DNA of 64,000 nt from Gemmatimonadota bacterium (GTDB taxonomy: Bacteria; Gemmatimonadota; Gemmatimonadetes; Palauibacterales; Palauibacteraceae). The notes beneath the pieces were generated by a model that saw only the letters and a list, made by a program, of their open reading frames with translations, did not search any database and had not been told where the DNA came from. The position numbers were made by a program, and so were the translations under genes. Positions 49,616-63,231 of the stretch are shown here, in pieces (the first letter of the stretch is position 1; every line of letters starts with the position of its first letter). The stretch covers positions 1 to 64,000 of the forward strand of contig JAJDUL010000034.1 in the NCBI GenBank assembly GCA_022826685.1. Direction: 5' to 3'.

Positions 49616-50917
49616 TCAGGCGATCCGCTCCAGAATCAGCGGTTGCGGTGCGGCCGGCTCGGGAGAGACTCGGATCGCGTTCGCGAGGCGGTGGGCGGCC
49701 GTCGCGGCGCTCGCCGTGTCCGCCGCGTGTACGGTGACGAGAGGCTCGCCTTCGGAAACTCTGTCGCCGGCGAGGCGGTGAAACTCGAACCCCACCCTCG
49801 GATCGACCGCATCCTCGACGCGCCGGCGACCGGCCCCGAGTTCCACCGAAGCGACGCCTACCCTGCGAGCGTGGACATCGAGCCAGCCGGAGCCGGGGGC
49901 TCGGAAGGATTCGCGGACCGGGGCCGTGGGGAGACGCCCGGGGTCGTCCGCCACCTTCGGATCCCCTCCCTGGACCTCGATGAGCCGCACGAAGCGCTCG
50001 AGCGCGGCCCCGCCATCCAGGATCGCGCCAAGCTCCGCCGCGGCTTCTTCGGCGCCGGGGGCGCGACCGACCGAGACGAGTAGCTCGGCGCTCAGCGCGA
50101 GCGTGACCTCGCGCAGATCCGCGGGCCCGCCGCCTCTCAACGTCTCGATCGCCTCGCGCACCTCCAGCGCGTTGCCGACGGTGCGGCCCAGGGGGGCGTT
50201 CATTGCGGTGAGGAGCGCGCTCGTCCGTACCCCCTCGGCGACCGCGAGGTCGACCATGGTCCGCGCCAGCCCACGCGCTTGCTCGAGGTCGGTGATGAAG
50301 GCGCCACGCCCGCACTTCACGTCGAGCACGAGCGCCTCGATCCCTTCCGCCACCTTCTTGGAGACGATCGAGGCCGCGATCAGGGGTGGGGAAGGCACGG
50401 TTCCCGTCACGTCCCGGAGGGCGTAGAGACGTCCGTCGAGCGGCGCGATTTCCTTCGTCTGGCCGATCATCGCGCACCCGACCTCATCGAGAATGACCCG
50501 GAACCGTGCCAGATCCACGGACACGTCGAAGCCGGGGATCGCCTCGAGCTTGTCCAGTGTCCCCCCGGTATGTCCGAGACCGCGACCCGACATCATGGGG
50601 ACGCGAAGTCCGGCTTCGGCCAGGAGAGGCGCCAGGATGAGCGAAACCTTGTCGCCGACGCCGCCGGTGGAGTGCTTGTCGACCGCCGGCGGACCATCGT
50701 CCTCGAACCGCAGTCGCGCCCCGGAGTCGATGATCTCCCGCAGGAGCACCGAAAGCTCGGCGGGATCGAGCCCGCGGATGAACGCGGCCATGAGGAAGGC
50801 GGACATCTGATACTCGGCGACGTCTCCCTGAAGATATGCGCGCAGGAAGGCCTCGAGTTCGTCGGAAGAGAGCCGCCCGCCGTCTCGCTTCCTCTCGATG
50901 ATCCGGGTGGGGAGCAT
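49616..50917 (-). CDS. deoA: Thymidine/pyrimidine-nucleoside phosphorylase
   Basis: 433 aa from ATG 50917; the 573-aa frame is extended. Family signatures: the N-terminal LMAAFIRGLDPAE, VDKHSTGGVGDKVSLILAPLLAEAG (phosphate-binding), SGRGLGHTGGTLDKLE, the active-site DGRLYALRDVTGTVPSPPLIAASIVSKK and VKCGRGAF. A C-terminal PYNP domain follows (VHAADTASAATAAHRLANAI). It cleaves thymidine or uridine with phosphate in nucleoside salvage. The 5' end is divergent from the V4R-like gene with a 49-nt gap. Convergent with PBP1A by a 28-nt gap. Confidence 0.93.
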   Translation of the reverse strand: MLPTRIIERKRDGGRLSSDELEAFLRAYLQGDVAEYQMSAFLMAAFIRGLDPAELSVLLREIIDSGARLRFEDDGPPAVDKHSTGGVGDKVSLILAPLLAEAGLRVPMMSGRGLGHTGGTLDKLEAIPGFDVSVDLARFRVILDEVGCAMIGQTKEIAPLDGRLYALRDVTGTVPSPPLIAASIVSKKVAEGIEALVLDVKCGRGAFITDLEQARGLARTMVDLAVAEGVRTSALLTAMNAPLGRTVGNALEVREAIETLRGGGPADLREVTLALSAELLVSVGRAPGAEEAAAELGAILDGGAALERFVRLIEVQGGDPKVADDPGRLPTAPVRESFRAPGSGWLDVHARRVGVASVELGAGRRRVEDAVDPRVGFEFHRLAGDRVSEGEPLVTVHAADTASAATAAHRLANAIRVSPEPAAPQPLILERIA

Positions 50918-50966
50918 GGGGCGCCAACCTTGTCCGGCCCCGGCCCCCTGTCTAGCTTTTTCGGCG

Positions 50967-51464
50967 ATGATCACCCCCACGCAGGTTCCTTCCGTCATCC
51001 TGCCGAGGTCGGTCCTCGCGGATCTCTTTCGCCGTTGCGCGAGCCTGGGCGACGCCGGTATCGCGGCGTTGAACGAGGCGGGGGACCGTACCGGAGCGGA
51101 GGCCGTCGCTCTCCTCGGCGACTCGCCGGACGCGCTTTCGGCGGCGGAGTTCTGGGCTTTTCTCGACGAGATCCTCCGGAAGGCGGGCCTCGGATCGATA
51201 TCGTTCAAGCCCGGGGGAGGAGCATCCGCCGCCATCGCCTGGCGTGACCCGCCGGAGGCGACGGCGGCCGGGAATGTCCGCTGCCACTTTTCGGCCGCGC
51301 TGTTGCGCGGCGTTCTGAGCCGCGTGGCGGACCGCACGGTGGAAGTCGCCGAGGTGCAATGCAGCGGCGGCGGGGAGCCATGCTGGTTCGTGTTCGGATC
51401 CGCGGAGGCGATCGAACGACTGCGGACCGGCGGTCAATCGCGGGCCGGGGACCGGGCGCACTGA
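50967..51464 (+). CDS. V4R-like small domain protein, unknown function
   Basis: 165 aa from ATG 50967; ATG 50898 would overlap deoA. The N-terminal half is helical (LADLFRRCASLGDAGIAALNEAG). The C-terminal half reads RCHFSAALLRGVLSRVADRTVEVAEVQCSGGGEPCWFVFGS, resembling the V4R (4-vinyl reductase-like) ligand-binding domain with its spaced cysteines (EVxCxxxGxxxCxF). V4R domains bind small hydrophobic ligands in sensors and chaperones. Three bases separate it from ruvX, so co-transcription with RuvX, MltG and ThiE is likely. Assignment is tentative. Confidence 0.6.
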   Translation: MITPTQVPSVILPRSVLADLFRRCASLGDAGIAALNEAGDRTGAEAVALLGDSPDALSAAEFWAFLDEILRKAGLGSISFKPGGGASAAIAWRDPPEATAAGNVRCHFSAALLRGVLSRVADRTVEVAEVQCSGGGEPCWFVFGSAEAIERLRTGGQSRAGDRAH

Positions 51465-51466
51465 GC

Positions 51467-51931
51467 ATGCCCCGCGGTCGTTTGATGGCGCTCGACTACG
51501 GCCGGCGCCGCATCGGGGTGGCCGTCACGGATCCGACACGGACGATCGCGGCACCCCACGGCGTGGTGGAGAGGTCCAACCGACGGGCTCCGGGAACCGC
51601 AATCCCGGGCGCGCTGACCGAACTCGTGGCAGAAATGGATCCATCCGCCATCCTCGTGGGTATTCCGTTCTCGATGGATGGGACCGCGGGGGAGATGGCT
51701 GAAGAGGCGCGGGCTTTCGCCCGGGCTTTGGAGGAAGCGACGGGAGTACGAACGATCGAGTGGGATGAGCGGCTGACCACCGCCCGGGCGGAACGAGAGA
51801 TCCTCAGCATGGACTTGCCTCGAGGCCGGCGGCGGCGGAAGGGCCGGACGGACGAAATGGCCGCGGCGTTGATGCTCTCCGCTTACCTGCGCAGCACCCC
51901 TGCCGGTGCCGGCGTCCCTCGCGGCTCATGA
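51467..51931 (+). CDS. ruvX: Putative pre-16S rRNA nuclease/Holliday-junction resolvase-like (YqgF)
   Basis: 154 aa from ATG 51467. RNase H-fold signatures: MALDYGRRRIGVAVTDP at the N-terminus with the first acidic residue, AILVGIPFSMDGTAGEMAEEARAFA, then TIEWDERLTTARAEREI and the C-terminal RTDEMAAALMLSAYL, giving the expected acidic residues. This family was first linked to Holliday junctions and later shown to process the 5' end of 16S rRNA. The stop overlaps the mltG start (ATGA). Length is standard. Confidence 0.92.
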   Translation: MPRGRLMALDYGRRRIGVAVTDPTRTIAAPHGVVERSNRRAPGTAIPGALTELVAEMDPSAILVGIPFSMDGTAGEMAEEARAFARALEEATGVRTIEWDERLTTARAEREILSMDLPRGRRRRKGRTDEMAAALMLSAYLRSTPAGAGVPRGS

Positions 51932-52959
51932 AACGCCGGTCGAAGGGAACGGGCATTCGCCTGCTTCTCGCCGCTCTCGCCGCCATGGCGCCCGTGGCAT
52001 ACGGGTTCGTCTCCGCCGAGTTCCGGGGCCGCGGCGTTCCCGATGGGTCGGTGGTCGAGGTCCTCGTCCCGGATGGCGCCGCGTCGCTCGAGGTCGCCAG
52101 CGTGCTCCGGGAGCAGGAACTGATCTTCCATCCCCGGATCTTCGACGCGTACGTGCGCCTCAAAGGTCAGGGGCGGCAGTTGAAGGCCGGCCGGTACGAG
52201 ATTCCGCGCGGCGCCTCGTACACCTACCTGGTCGAGGTGCTCCGAACCGGAGCCGTCGTTACAACGCCGCTCACGATCCCCGAGGGTCTTCGGATCCCGC
52301 AGGTGGCGGAACGCCTGGCCGCCTACGTCGGCGATTCGACCTCGGTCGTCCTGGCCTACCTGACGAGTCCGAAGCGGGTCGGGGAGCTGGGCGTGCCGGG
52401 CCCCACGCTGGAGGGGTACCTGTTCCCGGAGACGTATCGATTCGCCGATGGTGTCGGACTCCCGGTCATCGTCCAGGCGATCGTCGGACGATACAGGGAT
52501 TTCTGGGGGATCGAGGAGCGCGCTCAAGCTGCCGCGCTCGGCCTGGATGAACGAGAGATCGTGACGCTCGCGAGCATCGTCGAGAAGGAAGTCCGGTGGG
52601 ACGACGAGCGTTCGGTGGTCGCGGGGGTCTATTGGAACCGCCTTCAGCGCGACATGCTGCTGCAGGCGGATCCCACGGTCCAGTACGCCCTCGGCGAGCC
52701 GCGCGCGCGTCTGCTCTACCGGGACATCGACTCCGTTGCCGATCACCCCTACAACACCTACACGCAGCAGGGACTGCCGCCCGGGCCCATCGCTTCGCCG
52801 GGCGCGGCGTCGCTGCACGCCGCCCTCCAGCCCGCCGACCACGAGTACATCTTCTTTGTGGCGCGAAACGACGGCTCGCACGAATTCACCCGGACCCTGC
52901 GCGAGCACAACAACGCCATAAACCGGATACGCCTCGACCGCGAGCCGGCGGAACGGTAG
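51928..52959 (+). CDS. mltG: Endolytic murein transglycosylase MltG
   Basis: 343 aa from ATG 51928. A membrane anchor is near the N-terminus (RLLLAALAAMAPVAYGFV), followed by a LysM-like region and the YceG catalytic domain: GPTLEGYLFPETYRF, VTLASIVEKEVRWDDERSVVAGVYWNRLQRDM with the catalytic Glu, LLQADPTVQYALG, and YNTYTQQGLPPGPIASPGAASLHAAL. MltG cuts nascent glycan strands, setting their length. It overlaps ruvX (ATGA), an arrangement common in bacteria. Thirteen bases separate it from thiE. Confidence 0.93.
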   Translation: MKRRSKGTGIRLLLAALAAMAPVAYGFVSAEFRGRGVPDGSVVEVLVPDGAASLEVASVLREQELIFHPRIFDAYVRLKGQGRQLKAGRYEIPRGASYTYLVEVLRTGAVVTTPLTIPEGLRIPQVAERLAAYVGDSTSVVLAYLTSPKRVGELGVPGPTLEGYLFPETYRFADGVGLPVIVQAIVGRYRDFWGIEERAQAAALGLDEREIVTLASIVEKEVRWDDERSVVAGVYWNRLQRDMLLQADPTVQYALGEPRARLLYRDIDSVADHPYNTYTQQGLPPGPIASPGAASLHAALQPADHEYIFFVARNDGSHEFTRTLREHNNAINRIRLDREPAER

Positions 52960-52972
52960 GACGAGAAGGACC

Positions 52973-53629
52973 ATGCCCGGCTCGCCCGCGTCGGATGGCT
53001 GGCCTCTGATGGTGATCACGCACCCGCGGTCCGCCTGCGGACGATCCCTCGAGCAGGTCGTGACCGAATGCGTGGACGCCGGTGCATCCGCAATTCAACT
53101 CCGGGACAAGACCGCGGACAGCCGGGCGCTCGCCACGACCGCCGCGCGGCTCCGCGCGATCACGAAGTCCGCGGGCGCCACGCTGATCGTGAACGACCGT
53201 CTCGATGTCGCGCTCGCCATCGGCGCAGACGGCGTGCATCTCGGCCCGGATGATGTCACCGTCCCGGCGGCCCGTGACATCGCCCCGCCGGACTTCATCA
53301 TCGGCTATTCCACCGATGATCCCGAGGAGGCTCGTCGCGCCGCGGCGGCAGGGGCGGACTATCTGGGCGTCGGAGCCGTGTTCGGCACGCGCTCCAAGCC
53401 CGGCCTCGCCAACGAAGCCATTGGTCCCGACCGGGTCCGGCTCGTCCGGGAGGCCAGCGGTCTCCCCTGTCTCGGAATCGGGGGCATCACGCCGCAAAAC
53501 GCGCCCGCGGTACTCGAAACCGGCGCGGGCATCGCCGTCCTCTCTACCGTAATGTCCGCACCGGACCCGGGCGCCGTCGTACGGGAGTTGCTGCGGATCG
53601 CCCGGGGAGAAGGAGGATGTCGGCGCTAG
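52973..53629 (+). CDS. thiE: Thiamine-phosphate synthase
   Basis: 218 aa from ATG 52973 with GAGAAGGA upstream. TIM-barrel signatures: AIQLRDKTADSR for pyrimidine binding, LIVNDRLDVALAIGADGVHLGPDD, YLGVGAVFGTRSKPG and GLPCLGIGGITPQNAPAVLETG. It joins the pyrimidine and thiazole moieties to form thiamine phosphate. The last codons and stop (TAG at 53627-53629) lie within the first copy of the repeat array at 53604-54000, so the C-terminal tail was probably shaped by the repeat. The gene converges on the 5S-23S unit. Confidence 0.93.
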   Translation: MPGSPASDGWPLMVITHPRSACGRSLEQVVTECVDAGASAIQLRDKTADSRALATTAARLRAITKSAGATLIVNDRLDVALAIGADGVHLGPDDVTVPAARDIAPPDFIIGYSTDDPEEARRAAAAGADYLGVGAVFGTRSKPGLANEAIGPDRVRLVREASGLPCLGIGGITPQNAPAVLETGAGIAVLSTVMSAPDPGAVVRELLRIARGEGGCRR

Positions 53630-54000
53630 CTTGCTGGTGAACGCCGCGGCCCCGCCGACTGGCCGGGGCGCTCCCCGTCGCGCGGCGGCCCGGTCGCAAG
53701 GGGGCCGAATCCGCAGGCGTTCAAGGCTGGCGCTACCGCCGACACCCTCCTCCCCCCCGGAGCCAGCACCCTGCGAGCGTGCCCCACCCCGCGACGATCG
53801 GCACCCCGGCCCCCCGCCTACCCCCCCACATTGGCGGCGGGGACGGCGAGGGGAGCGGTCGGTGGCGCCAGCCTTGAACGCCCTCAGATCCCCCTGACCT
53901 GCGATCTGCTCGAACCGCGATGATCGGCACCTCGGGCCGCGCAGCATCGCCGCGGCGTTCACGAGCCAGCCACCGCCGACCGCTCCCCTCGCCCTCCCCC
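53604..54000. repeat. Array of four alternating inverted repeat copies between thiE and 5S rRNA
   Basis: A unit of about 42-46 nt, G-rich at one end and ending in GAACGCC, occurs four times: 53604-53645 (+, overlapping the thiE end), 53716-53758 (-), 53840-53882 (+), 53955-54000 (-). Successive copies are inverted, giving two hairpin-forming pairs with loops of about 70 nt. Shared cores include the AGCCTTGAACGCC end of copies 2 and 3 and a GAGGGGAGCGGTCGG core in copies 3 and 4. A second motif containing GATCGGCACC (about 53795-53804 and 53922-53931) is repeated between units. There is no coding signal. It looks like a REP/BIME-type or miniature mobile element array. Confidence 0.75.
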
Positions 54001-54011
54001 ACCCCGATGCA

Positions 54012-54050
54012 GAAAACGCCTCGCATCCGCAACGGACACGAGGCGTTTTC
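54012..54050 (-). terminator. rRNA operon terminator
   Basis: Perfect 12-bp inverted repeat (54012-54023 and 54039-54050) with a 15-nt loop, ending in TTTT on both strands, 10 nt beyond the 5S 3' end. It should stop the 23S-5S transcript and, in the other direction, thiE readthrough. Confidence 0.9.
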
Positions 54051-54059
54051 GAAAAAGTC

Positions 54060-54176
54060 GCCGGCAGCGACCTACTCTCCCAGGGCGTCCCCGCCCAAGT
54101 ACCATCGGCGCTGAGGGGCTTAACTGCTGGGTTCGGGATGGGACCAGGTGTTTCCCCCTCGCTAAAGCCGCCGGCA
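54060..54176 (-). rRNA. 5S ribosomal RNA
   Basis: About 117 nt on the minus strand. It starts GCCGGCGGC and closes with a complementary GCCGGC end. The conserved core reads CCCATCCCGAACCCAGCAGTT followed by AAG, then CGCCGATGGTACTTGG and a GGGAGAGTAGGTCG loop region, all diagnostic of bacterial 5S. It is 77 nt downstream of the 23S end and directly before the terminator. Ends are estimated from helix I pairing. Confidence 0.95.
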
Positions 54177-54253
54177 ATCCGGGATCCGGCAAACGAGTCG
54201 AGTGCAGGGCGATCGAGCGCGCTGAAGCGCTTATCGACCTCATATGGAAGATA

Positions 54254-57281
<3,028 letters not shown>

Positions 57282-57348
57282 ATCTTCGTTGACGGCATCA
57301 AGCACCTCAGACGCACTCGGCGCCCAGCACTCTCACTCGCTACCAGAT

Positions 57349-57360
57349 TGTCAAAAAAGC
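57349..57360 (-). promoter_or_regulatory. boxA-like antitermination element in the 23S leader
   Basis: On the minus strand GCTTTTTTGACA sits about 70 nt before the 23S 5' end. Such sequences, TTTTTTGACAA followed by TCTGG, are typical of boxA elements before 23S in rRNA operons, where Nus factors bind. Position and wording fit; function is inferred. Confidence 0.55.
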
Positions 57361-57403
57361 GCACCCCGCAAGACGCCCCAGGGCGCTCGCAGGGAAGACA
57401 GGT

Positions 57404-57432
57404 AAAATAGGGTCGGTTCGGAGGAGCGTCAA
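57404..57432 (-). promoter_or_regulatory. Predicted sigma-70 promoter of the 23S-5S unit
   Basis: TTGACG (57432-57427) and TATTTT (57409-57404) are separated by 17 bp on the minus strand, 25 nt after the atpC stop. The start would lie near 57396, leaving a leader of about 115 nt to the 23S 5' end. It indicates that 23S-5S is transcribed independently. Confidence 0.75.
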
Positions 57433-57457
57433 GCACCTGCCACGGACCCCGAAAGCG

Positions 57458-59181
<1,724 letters not shown>

Positions 59182-59239
59182 TCAGCCTCATGGCTATCGG
59201 TTCTCGGGGGCGCCGCCGCCCCTGTACGCTGTTTGTCCG

Positions 59240-60106
59240 TTACCCGTCCAACGCGTCCGCGCCGCCGATGATCTCCGCGATCTGATTCGTGATCTCGGCC
59301 TGTCGGGCTCGGTTGTACGTCCGCCGCAGGTTGTCGAGGAAATCGTTGGCGTTGTCCGTCGCCGACTTCATCGCCGTCCGGCGGGCCGCCTGCTCCGCCG
59401 CCGCCGTCTCCAGGAGCGCGCTGTATGTCGAGTTCGTCACGTAGAGCGGCAGGAGATGATCGAGGATTTCCTCCTCCGACGGATCCAGGATGTAAAAAGG
59501 CTGCGGGCCCTTGCGCGCCTCGCCTACACCGACCGGGAGCACCTGCCGGACCGAAGGGGGCGTGCTCACCATGTTCCGGAACTCCGCGAAGACGAGCCGC
59601 ACGGCGTCCAGCTCGCCCGCCACGAAGCGGGCGGCCAGGTCGTCGATGAGCGCGCGGGCGTCATCCGTCGTCGGAGGATCCCCCAGGTCGTTGCGCGTGT
59701 GCGCCATCTCGACGCCGCGGAACCGGAAGTACGAGATCCCCTTGTTCCCGTAGACGTGGAACTCGACCCGGGCTCCGGCTTCATCCAGTTCGGCGAGCTG
59801 CGCCTGCGCGGTGCGAATGAGATTCGCGTTGAAGGCGCCGCACAGCCCGCGATTGCTCGTCACGAGCACCACCGCGGCGCGTTCGATGCGCGCGGGCTGA
59901 CGCAGAAGCGGCCGGGATTCCGCCAGATCCGGCGTGGCGAGCCGGGCGATCATGTCCATCAGTTCGGCCGAGTAGGGACGTGCGCGGATCACCCGCCCCT
60001 GCGCCTGCGCGAGCTTGGCGGTCGCGACCATCTCCATGGTGCGCGTGATCTTCTTCGTGCTGTCGACGGATTTCATCCGCCGATAGATGTCCCTCGACTT
60101 GCTCAT
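59240..60106 (-). CDS. atpG: ATP synthase gamma subunit
   Basis: 288 aa from ATG 60106 (ATGA overlap with the atpA stop). N-terminal [30 protein letters not shown] and the C-terminal helix [32 protein letters not shown] form the coiled-coil shaft; the Rossmann-like middle carries [18 protein letters not shown]. It transmits rotation from the c-ring to beta. Standard length. Confidence 0.96.
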   Translation of the reverse strand: MSKSRDIYRRMKSVDSTKKITRTMEMVATAKLAQAQGRVIRARPYSAELMDMIARLATPDLAESRPLLRQPARIERAAVVLVTSNRGLCGAFNANLIRTAQAQLAELDEAGARVEFHVYGNKGISYFRFRGVEMAHTRNDLGDPPTTDDARALIDDLAARFVAGELDAVRLVFAEFRNMVSTPPSVRQVLPVGVGEARKGPQPFYILDPSEEEILDHLLPLYVTNSTYSALLETAAAEQAARRTAMKSATDNANDFLDNLRRTYNRARQAEITNQIAEIIGGADALDG

Positions 60107-61716
60107 GCCGCGGCGTCCGAGGCGTCCCCTCGGGAGGCGTCGTCATGGACGAAGGTGTCCGAGTAGGACTCGATCGCCTCGCGGAGCGCGGCTTCGGTTT
60201 CGTCCGACATCACGTTCTCCGTCCGGATCGCCTCCCCGACCTCCGGATGGTTCGTGCCCATGTACTCGAGGAACCCGACTTCCCAGCCGCGGATCCGCGA
60301 CACGTCCAGGCCGTCCAGGAAGCCCTGCGTGGCCGCGAAGATCACCATCACCTGCTCCTCGACCGGCATCGGCTCGTACTGGCCCTGCTTCAGGATCTCG
60401 ACGGTGCGCCGGCCCCGGTCCAGCTGCCGCTGCGTCGCGGCGTCCAGCTCCGTGCCGAACTGCGCGAAAGCCTCGATCTCGCGGAACTGCGCCAGGTCGA
60501 GCCGCAGACGTCCGGCGACCTTCTTCATCGCCTTGATCTGGGCGTTTCCGCCCACGCGCGAGACCGAGATCCCCACGTTCACGGCCGGGCGCACACCCGA
60601 ATAAAAGAGGTCGGTCTCGAGGAAGATCTGACCGTCGGTGATCGAGATCACGTTCGTCGGGATGTAGGCGGACACGTCGCCGGCCGCCGTCTGGATGATC
60701 GGGAGCGCGGTCAGCGAACCGCCGGGCTTCCGGATGTCCGGGTGGCCGGCGATCGCTTCGGGATCGTTGCTGATCTTGGCGGCCCGCTCGAGCAGGCGGC
60801 TGTGCAGATAGAAGACGTCGCCCGGGTATGCCTCGCGCCCCGGCGGACGCCGCAGGATGAGCGACGCCTCGCGGTAGGCGTCGGCCTGCTTCGTGAGGTC
60901 GTCGTAGATGACGAGGACGGCCTTCCCTTCCTCGTACATGAAGTACTCGCCGATCGCGCACGCGGCGTAGGGGGCCATGAACTGCATCGGCGCGGGCTCC
61001 GACGCGTTCGCGGCGACCACGACCGTGTAGTCGAGCGCGCCCTCCTCGCGGAGCCTTTCGACGATGCCGGCGACGGTCGAGCCCTTCTGCCCGATCGCGC
61101 AGTAGACGCAAACGACGTCCTCGCCCTTCTGGTTGATGATCGCGTCGATCGCCACGGCCGTCTTGCCCGTGCCCCGGTCCCCGATGATCAGTTCCCGCTG
61201 GCCGCGGCCGATCGGAATCATGGAGTCGATCGCCTTGAGACCCGTCTGGAGCGGCTCGTTCACCGGCTGGCGGTACACGATGCCGGGCGCCTTCCGGTCG
61301 ACCTTCATGTAGGTGACGGTCTCGATCGGCCCGCGGCCGTCGCGCGGCTGCCCCAGCGTGTCCACGACGCGGCCGAGGATCTCCGGACCGACGGGCACGG
61401 AGAGGACGCGGCCGGTGCGGCGCACCGGATCTCCCTCCTTGAGGGCCAGGTAGTCGCCGAGGATCACGGCGCCGATGTTGTCTTCCTCGAGGTTCGAGGC
61501 GAGACCGATCACGGAAACCCCGGTGTCGCGGGACGTGATTTCCAGCATCTCGTTCGCGACGCACGTGGAGAGACCCCAGATGCGGGCGACGCCGTCCTTC
61601 ACCTCGAGGACCTCGCCGACCTCCTCGACCCGGAGTTCCTCCTCGTAGCGGTCGATCTGCTCGAGCAGGGCCTTCTTGATCTCGCTCGCTCGAAGGGAGC
61701 TGTCGAAACCTGTCAT
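60103..61716 (-). CDS. atpA: ATP synthase alpha subunit
   Basis: 537 aa from ATG 61716. Nucleotide-binding loop [70 protein letters not shown] and the C-terminal region [31 protein letters not shown]. The acidic C-terminal tail is somewhat longer than usual. It is a non-catalytic subunit of F1. A 49-nt gap with a 15-nt direct repeat separates it from atpH. Confidence 0.97.
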   Translation of the reverse strand: MTGFDSSLRASEIKKALLEQIDRYEEELRVEEVGEVLEVKDGVARIWGLSTCVANEMLEITSRDTGVSVIGLASNLEEDNIGAVILGDYLALKEGDPVRRTGRVLSVPVGPEILGRVVDTLGQPRDGRGPIETVTYMKVDRKAPGIVYRQPVNEPLQTGLKAIDSMIPIGRGQRELIIGDRGTGKTAVAIDAIINQKGEDVVCVYCAIGQKGSTVAGIVERLREEGALDYTVVVAANASEPAPMQFMAPYAACAIGEYFMYEEGKAVLVIYDDLTKQADAYREASLILRRPPGREAYPGDVFYLHSRLLERAAKISNDPEAIAGHPDIRKPGGSLTALPIIQTAAGDVSAYIPTNVISITDGQIFLETDLFYSGVRPAVNVGISVSRVGGNAQIKAMKKVAGRLRLDLAQFREIEAFAQFGTELDAATQRQLDRGRRTVEILKQGQYEPMPVEEQVMVIFAATQGFLDGLDVSRIRGWEVGFLEYMGTNHPEVGEAIRTENVMSDETEAALREAIESYSDTFVHDDASRGDASDAAA

Positions 61717-61737
61717 CGTCTTCTCTTCTCTATTTTT

Positions 61738-61767
61738 GTTACCGAGCGTTTCGTTACCGAGCGTCTC
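61738..61767. repeat. 15-nt tandem direct repeat before atpA
   Basis: Two copies (61738-61752 and 61753-61767) of a unit starting gttaccgagcgt, differing at one base. The second copy spans the atpH stop. It looks like a small slippage duplication in the atpH-atpA gap. Confidence 0.8.
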
Positions 61768-62299
61768 AGTACAGTTCGCGCCGCATCTGCTCGAGTTGCC
61801 GCCGCAGCGAGGCGTCCAGCAACTCGTCGCCGACGCGGATGATCACGCCGCCCAGAATCTTCGGGTCCTCGTGGAACTCCGGGACGACCTCCCGCTCGAA
61901 GCGCCGCTCCAGCGCCGACACCACCTCGCTCCGGACGCGGTCATCCGCCGCGAAGGGCAGCGTCACCGTAGCGCGGACCCGTCCCGCCCTCTCGTCCAGA
62001 AGATCGCGGTAGGCGCGCGCGATCCCGGGGAGGGCCCGCTGCCGGTGGCGATCCAGGATGACGAGCAGAAAGCGGACGAAGTGATCCGGGGCCTTCTCGG
62101 AAAGCGCCGCCTGGATCGCCTCCTTCTTCTCGAACAGCGACACCGCGGGCACCTCGAGGAAGCGCTGAAAGTCCGGGACGCTCGTGTACAGATCCCCGAT
62201 CTCCTCGATCAGCCGCCCGTACTCCGTCTCGCTCCCGTCCCGCGCCGCGAGTTCGAAGAGAGTCGCCGCGTAGTTGCGGGCCACCGCCGACGCGCTCAT
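61766..62299 (-). CDS. atpH: ATP synthase delta subunit
   Basis: 177 aa from ATG 62299. Family pattern: [13 protein letters not shown] at the N-terminus, helical bundle, then the C-terminal [40 protein letters not shown]. It links F1 to the peripheral stalk. Standard length; the stop lies inside a small direct repeat. Confidence 0.95.
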   Translation of the reverse strand: MSASAVARNYAATLFELAARDGSETEYGRLIEEIGDLYTSVPDFQRFLEVPAVSLFEKKEAIQAALSEKAPDHFVRFLLVILDRHRQRALPGIARAYRDLLDERAGRVRATVTLPFAADDRVRSEVVSALERRFEREVVPEFHEDPKILGGVIIRVGDELLDASLRRQLEQMRRELY

Positions 62300-62317
62300 C
62301 GCTCCGTCACCGGTCCG

Positions 62318-62869
62318 CTAGACGTCCGACACGAAGTCGTGGACCAGACGCCGGTTCTCCTCGGCGTCCAGCCGCGCCCGGATCAGCCGCTCGGAGGCCG
62401 CCAGCGCGAGATCCACGGCATCCCGCCGGATCTCCTCGCGCAGACGATCCCGCTCGTGACCGATCTCGCGGCGCGCGTCATCGAGCATCTGCGACTGCTG
62501 CGCCCGCGCCTCCTCCAGCATCTCCTTGCGGAGGCCGTCGGCGTGCTGCCGGGCGTTCTCGAGCATCTCGCGAGCTTCGCTGCGGGCCGCTTCGAGCGCG
62601 GCCTCCTGCTGCGAGAGCAGTCCCTTCGCCTCGTCGCGCGCGGAGAGGGCATCGTCGATCGCGCCCTGGATCTTCGCGTGCCTCTGCTCGAGTCCGCCCG
62701 CGATGAGCGGGAAGACCCACTTCGCCAGGACGAGGAGCGTGAGCCCGAACAGGATCCAGGTCCACACCACGAGCCCCAGATTGAGCGAGAAGATCCCCGT
62801 CTCCGGCTGGGCGGCCAGCTTCACTGGCGCCGCAATACTCCAGAGCGCGCCGAGACCGGCCAGTCGCAT
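62318..62869 (-). CDS. atpF: ATP synthase b subunit with N-terminal signal-like extension
   Basis: 183 aa from ATG 62869 (TGATG overlap with the atpE stop). A signal-peptide-like segment (LAGLGALWSIAAPVKLAAQ) precedes the true anchor helix (LGLVVWTWILFGLTLLVLAKWVF) and the long charged coiled coil (RHAKIQGAIDDALSARDEAKG onwards). It forms the peripheral stalk. The extension of about 25 residues is unusual but seen in some phyla. Confidence 0.95.
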   Translation of the reverse strand: MRLAGLGALWSIAAPVKLAAQPETGIFSLNLGLVVWTWILFGLTLLVLAKWVFPLIAGGLEQRHAKIQGAIDDALSARDEAKGLLSQQEAALEAARSEAREMLENARQHADGLRKEMLEEARAQQSQMLDDARREIGHERDRLREEIRRDAVDLALAASERLIRARLDAEENRRLVHDFVSDV

Positions 62870-63132
62870 CAGAGGCCGCCGCGGATGAAGCCGGCGATCA
62901 CGAGTCCGAACAGCGCCACACCCTCGATGAACACGGCCAGCACGATCGCCGCCGTCTGGATGGTCTGCGCTTCCTCGGGCTGGCGAGCCATCGCTTCCGT
63001 CATGCGCCCGCCGATGAGACCGATTCCGATACCGGCTCCGAGCACGGAGAGCCCGCCACCGACGATGGCGAGACCGATCGCGAGGCCGTCTCCCGTCGAC
63101 ATGCCCTGCAGCAGCGTCAACATGTTCAGCAT
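62869..63132 (-). CDS. atpE: ATP synthase c subunit
   Basis: 87 aa from ATG 63132. Two membrane helices; the first carries the glycine motif LGAGIGIGLIGGRMTEA, the polar loop is ARQPEE, and the second contains the ion-binding Glu70 in VFIEGVALFGLVIAG. It forms the rotor ring. The sequence fits proton use, as no Na-ligand set is evident, but this is not proven. It is 99 nt after atpB. Confidence 0.95.
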   Translation of the reverse strand: MLNMLTLLQGMSTGDGLAIGLAIVGGGLSVLGAGIGIGLIGGRMTEAMARQPEEAQTIQTAAIVLAVFIEGVALFGLVIAGFIRGGL

Positions 63133-63231
63133 CGTTTGCTCCAGTTTCCTTTCTCAGTCGGGGGTTCGGACGTCACCCCCCGTTCCATCCGCGCCTCCCC
63201 GGCGCGGAAGTTGCCCGCGGACCCTCCCGGG

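Noticed and set aside
53733-54032. Minus-strand 99-aa open frame over the repeat array
   Set aside because: Low-complexity Gly/Arg product determined by the inverted repeats; no ribosome site or family resemblance.
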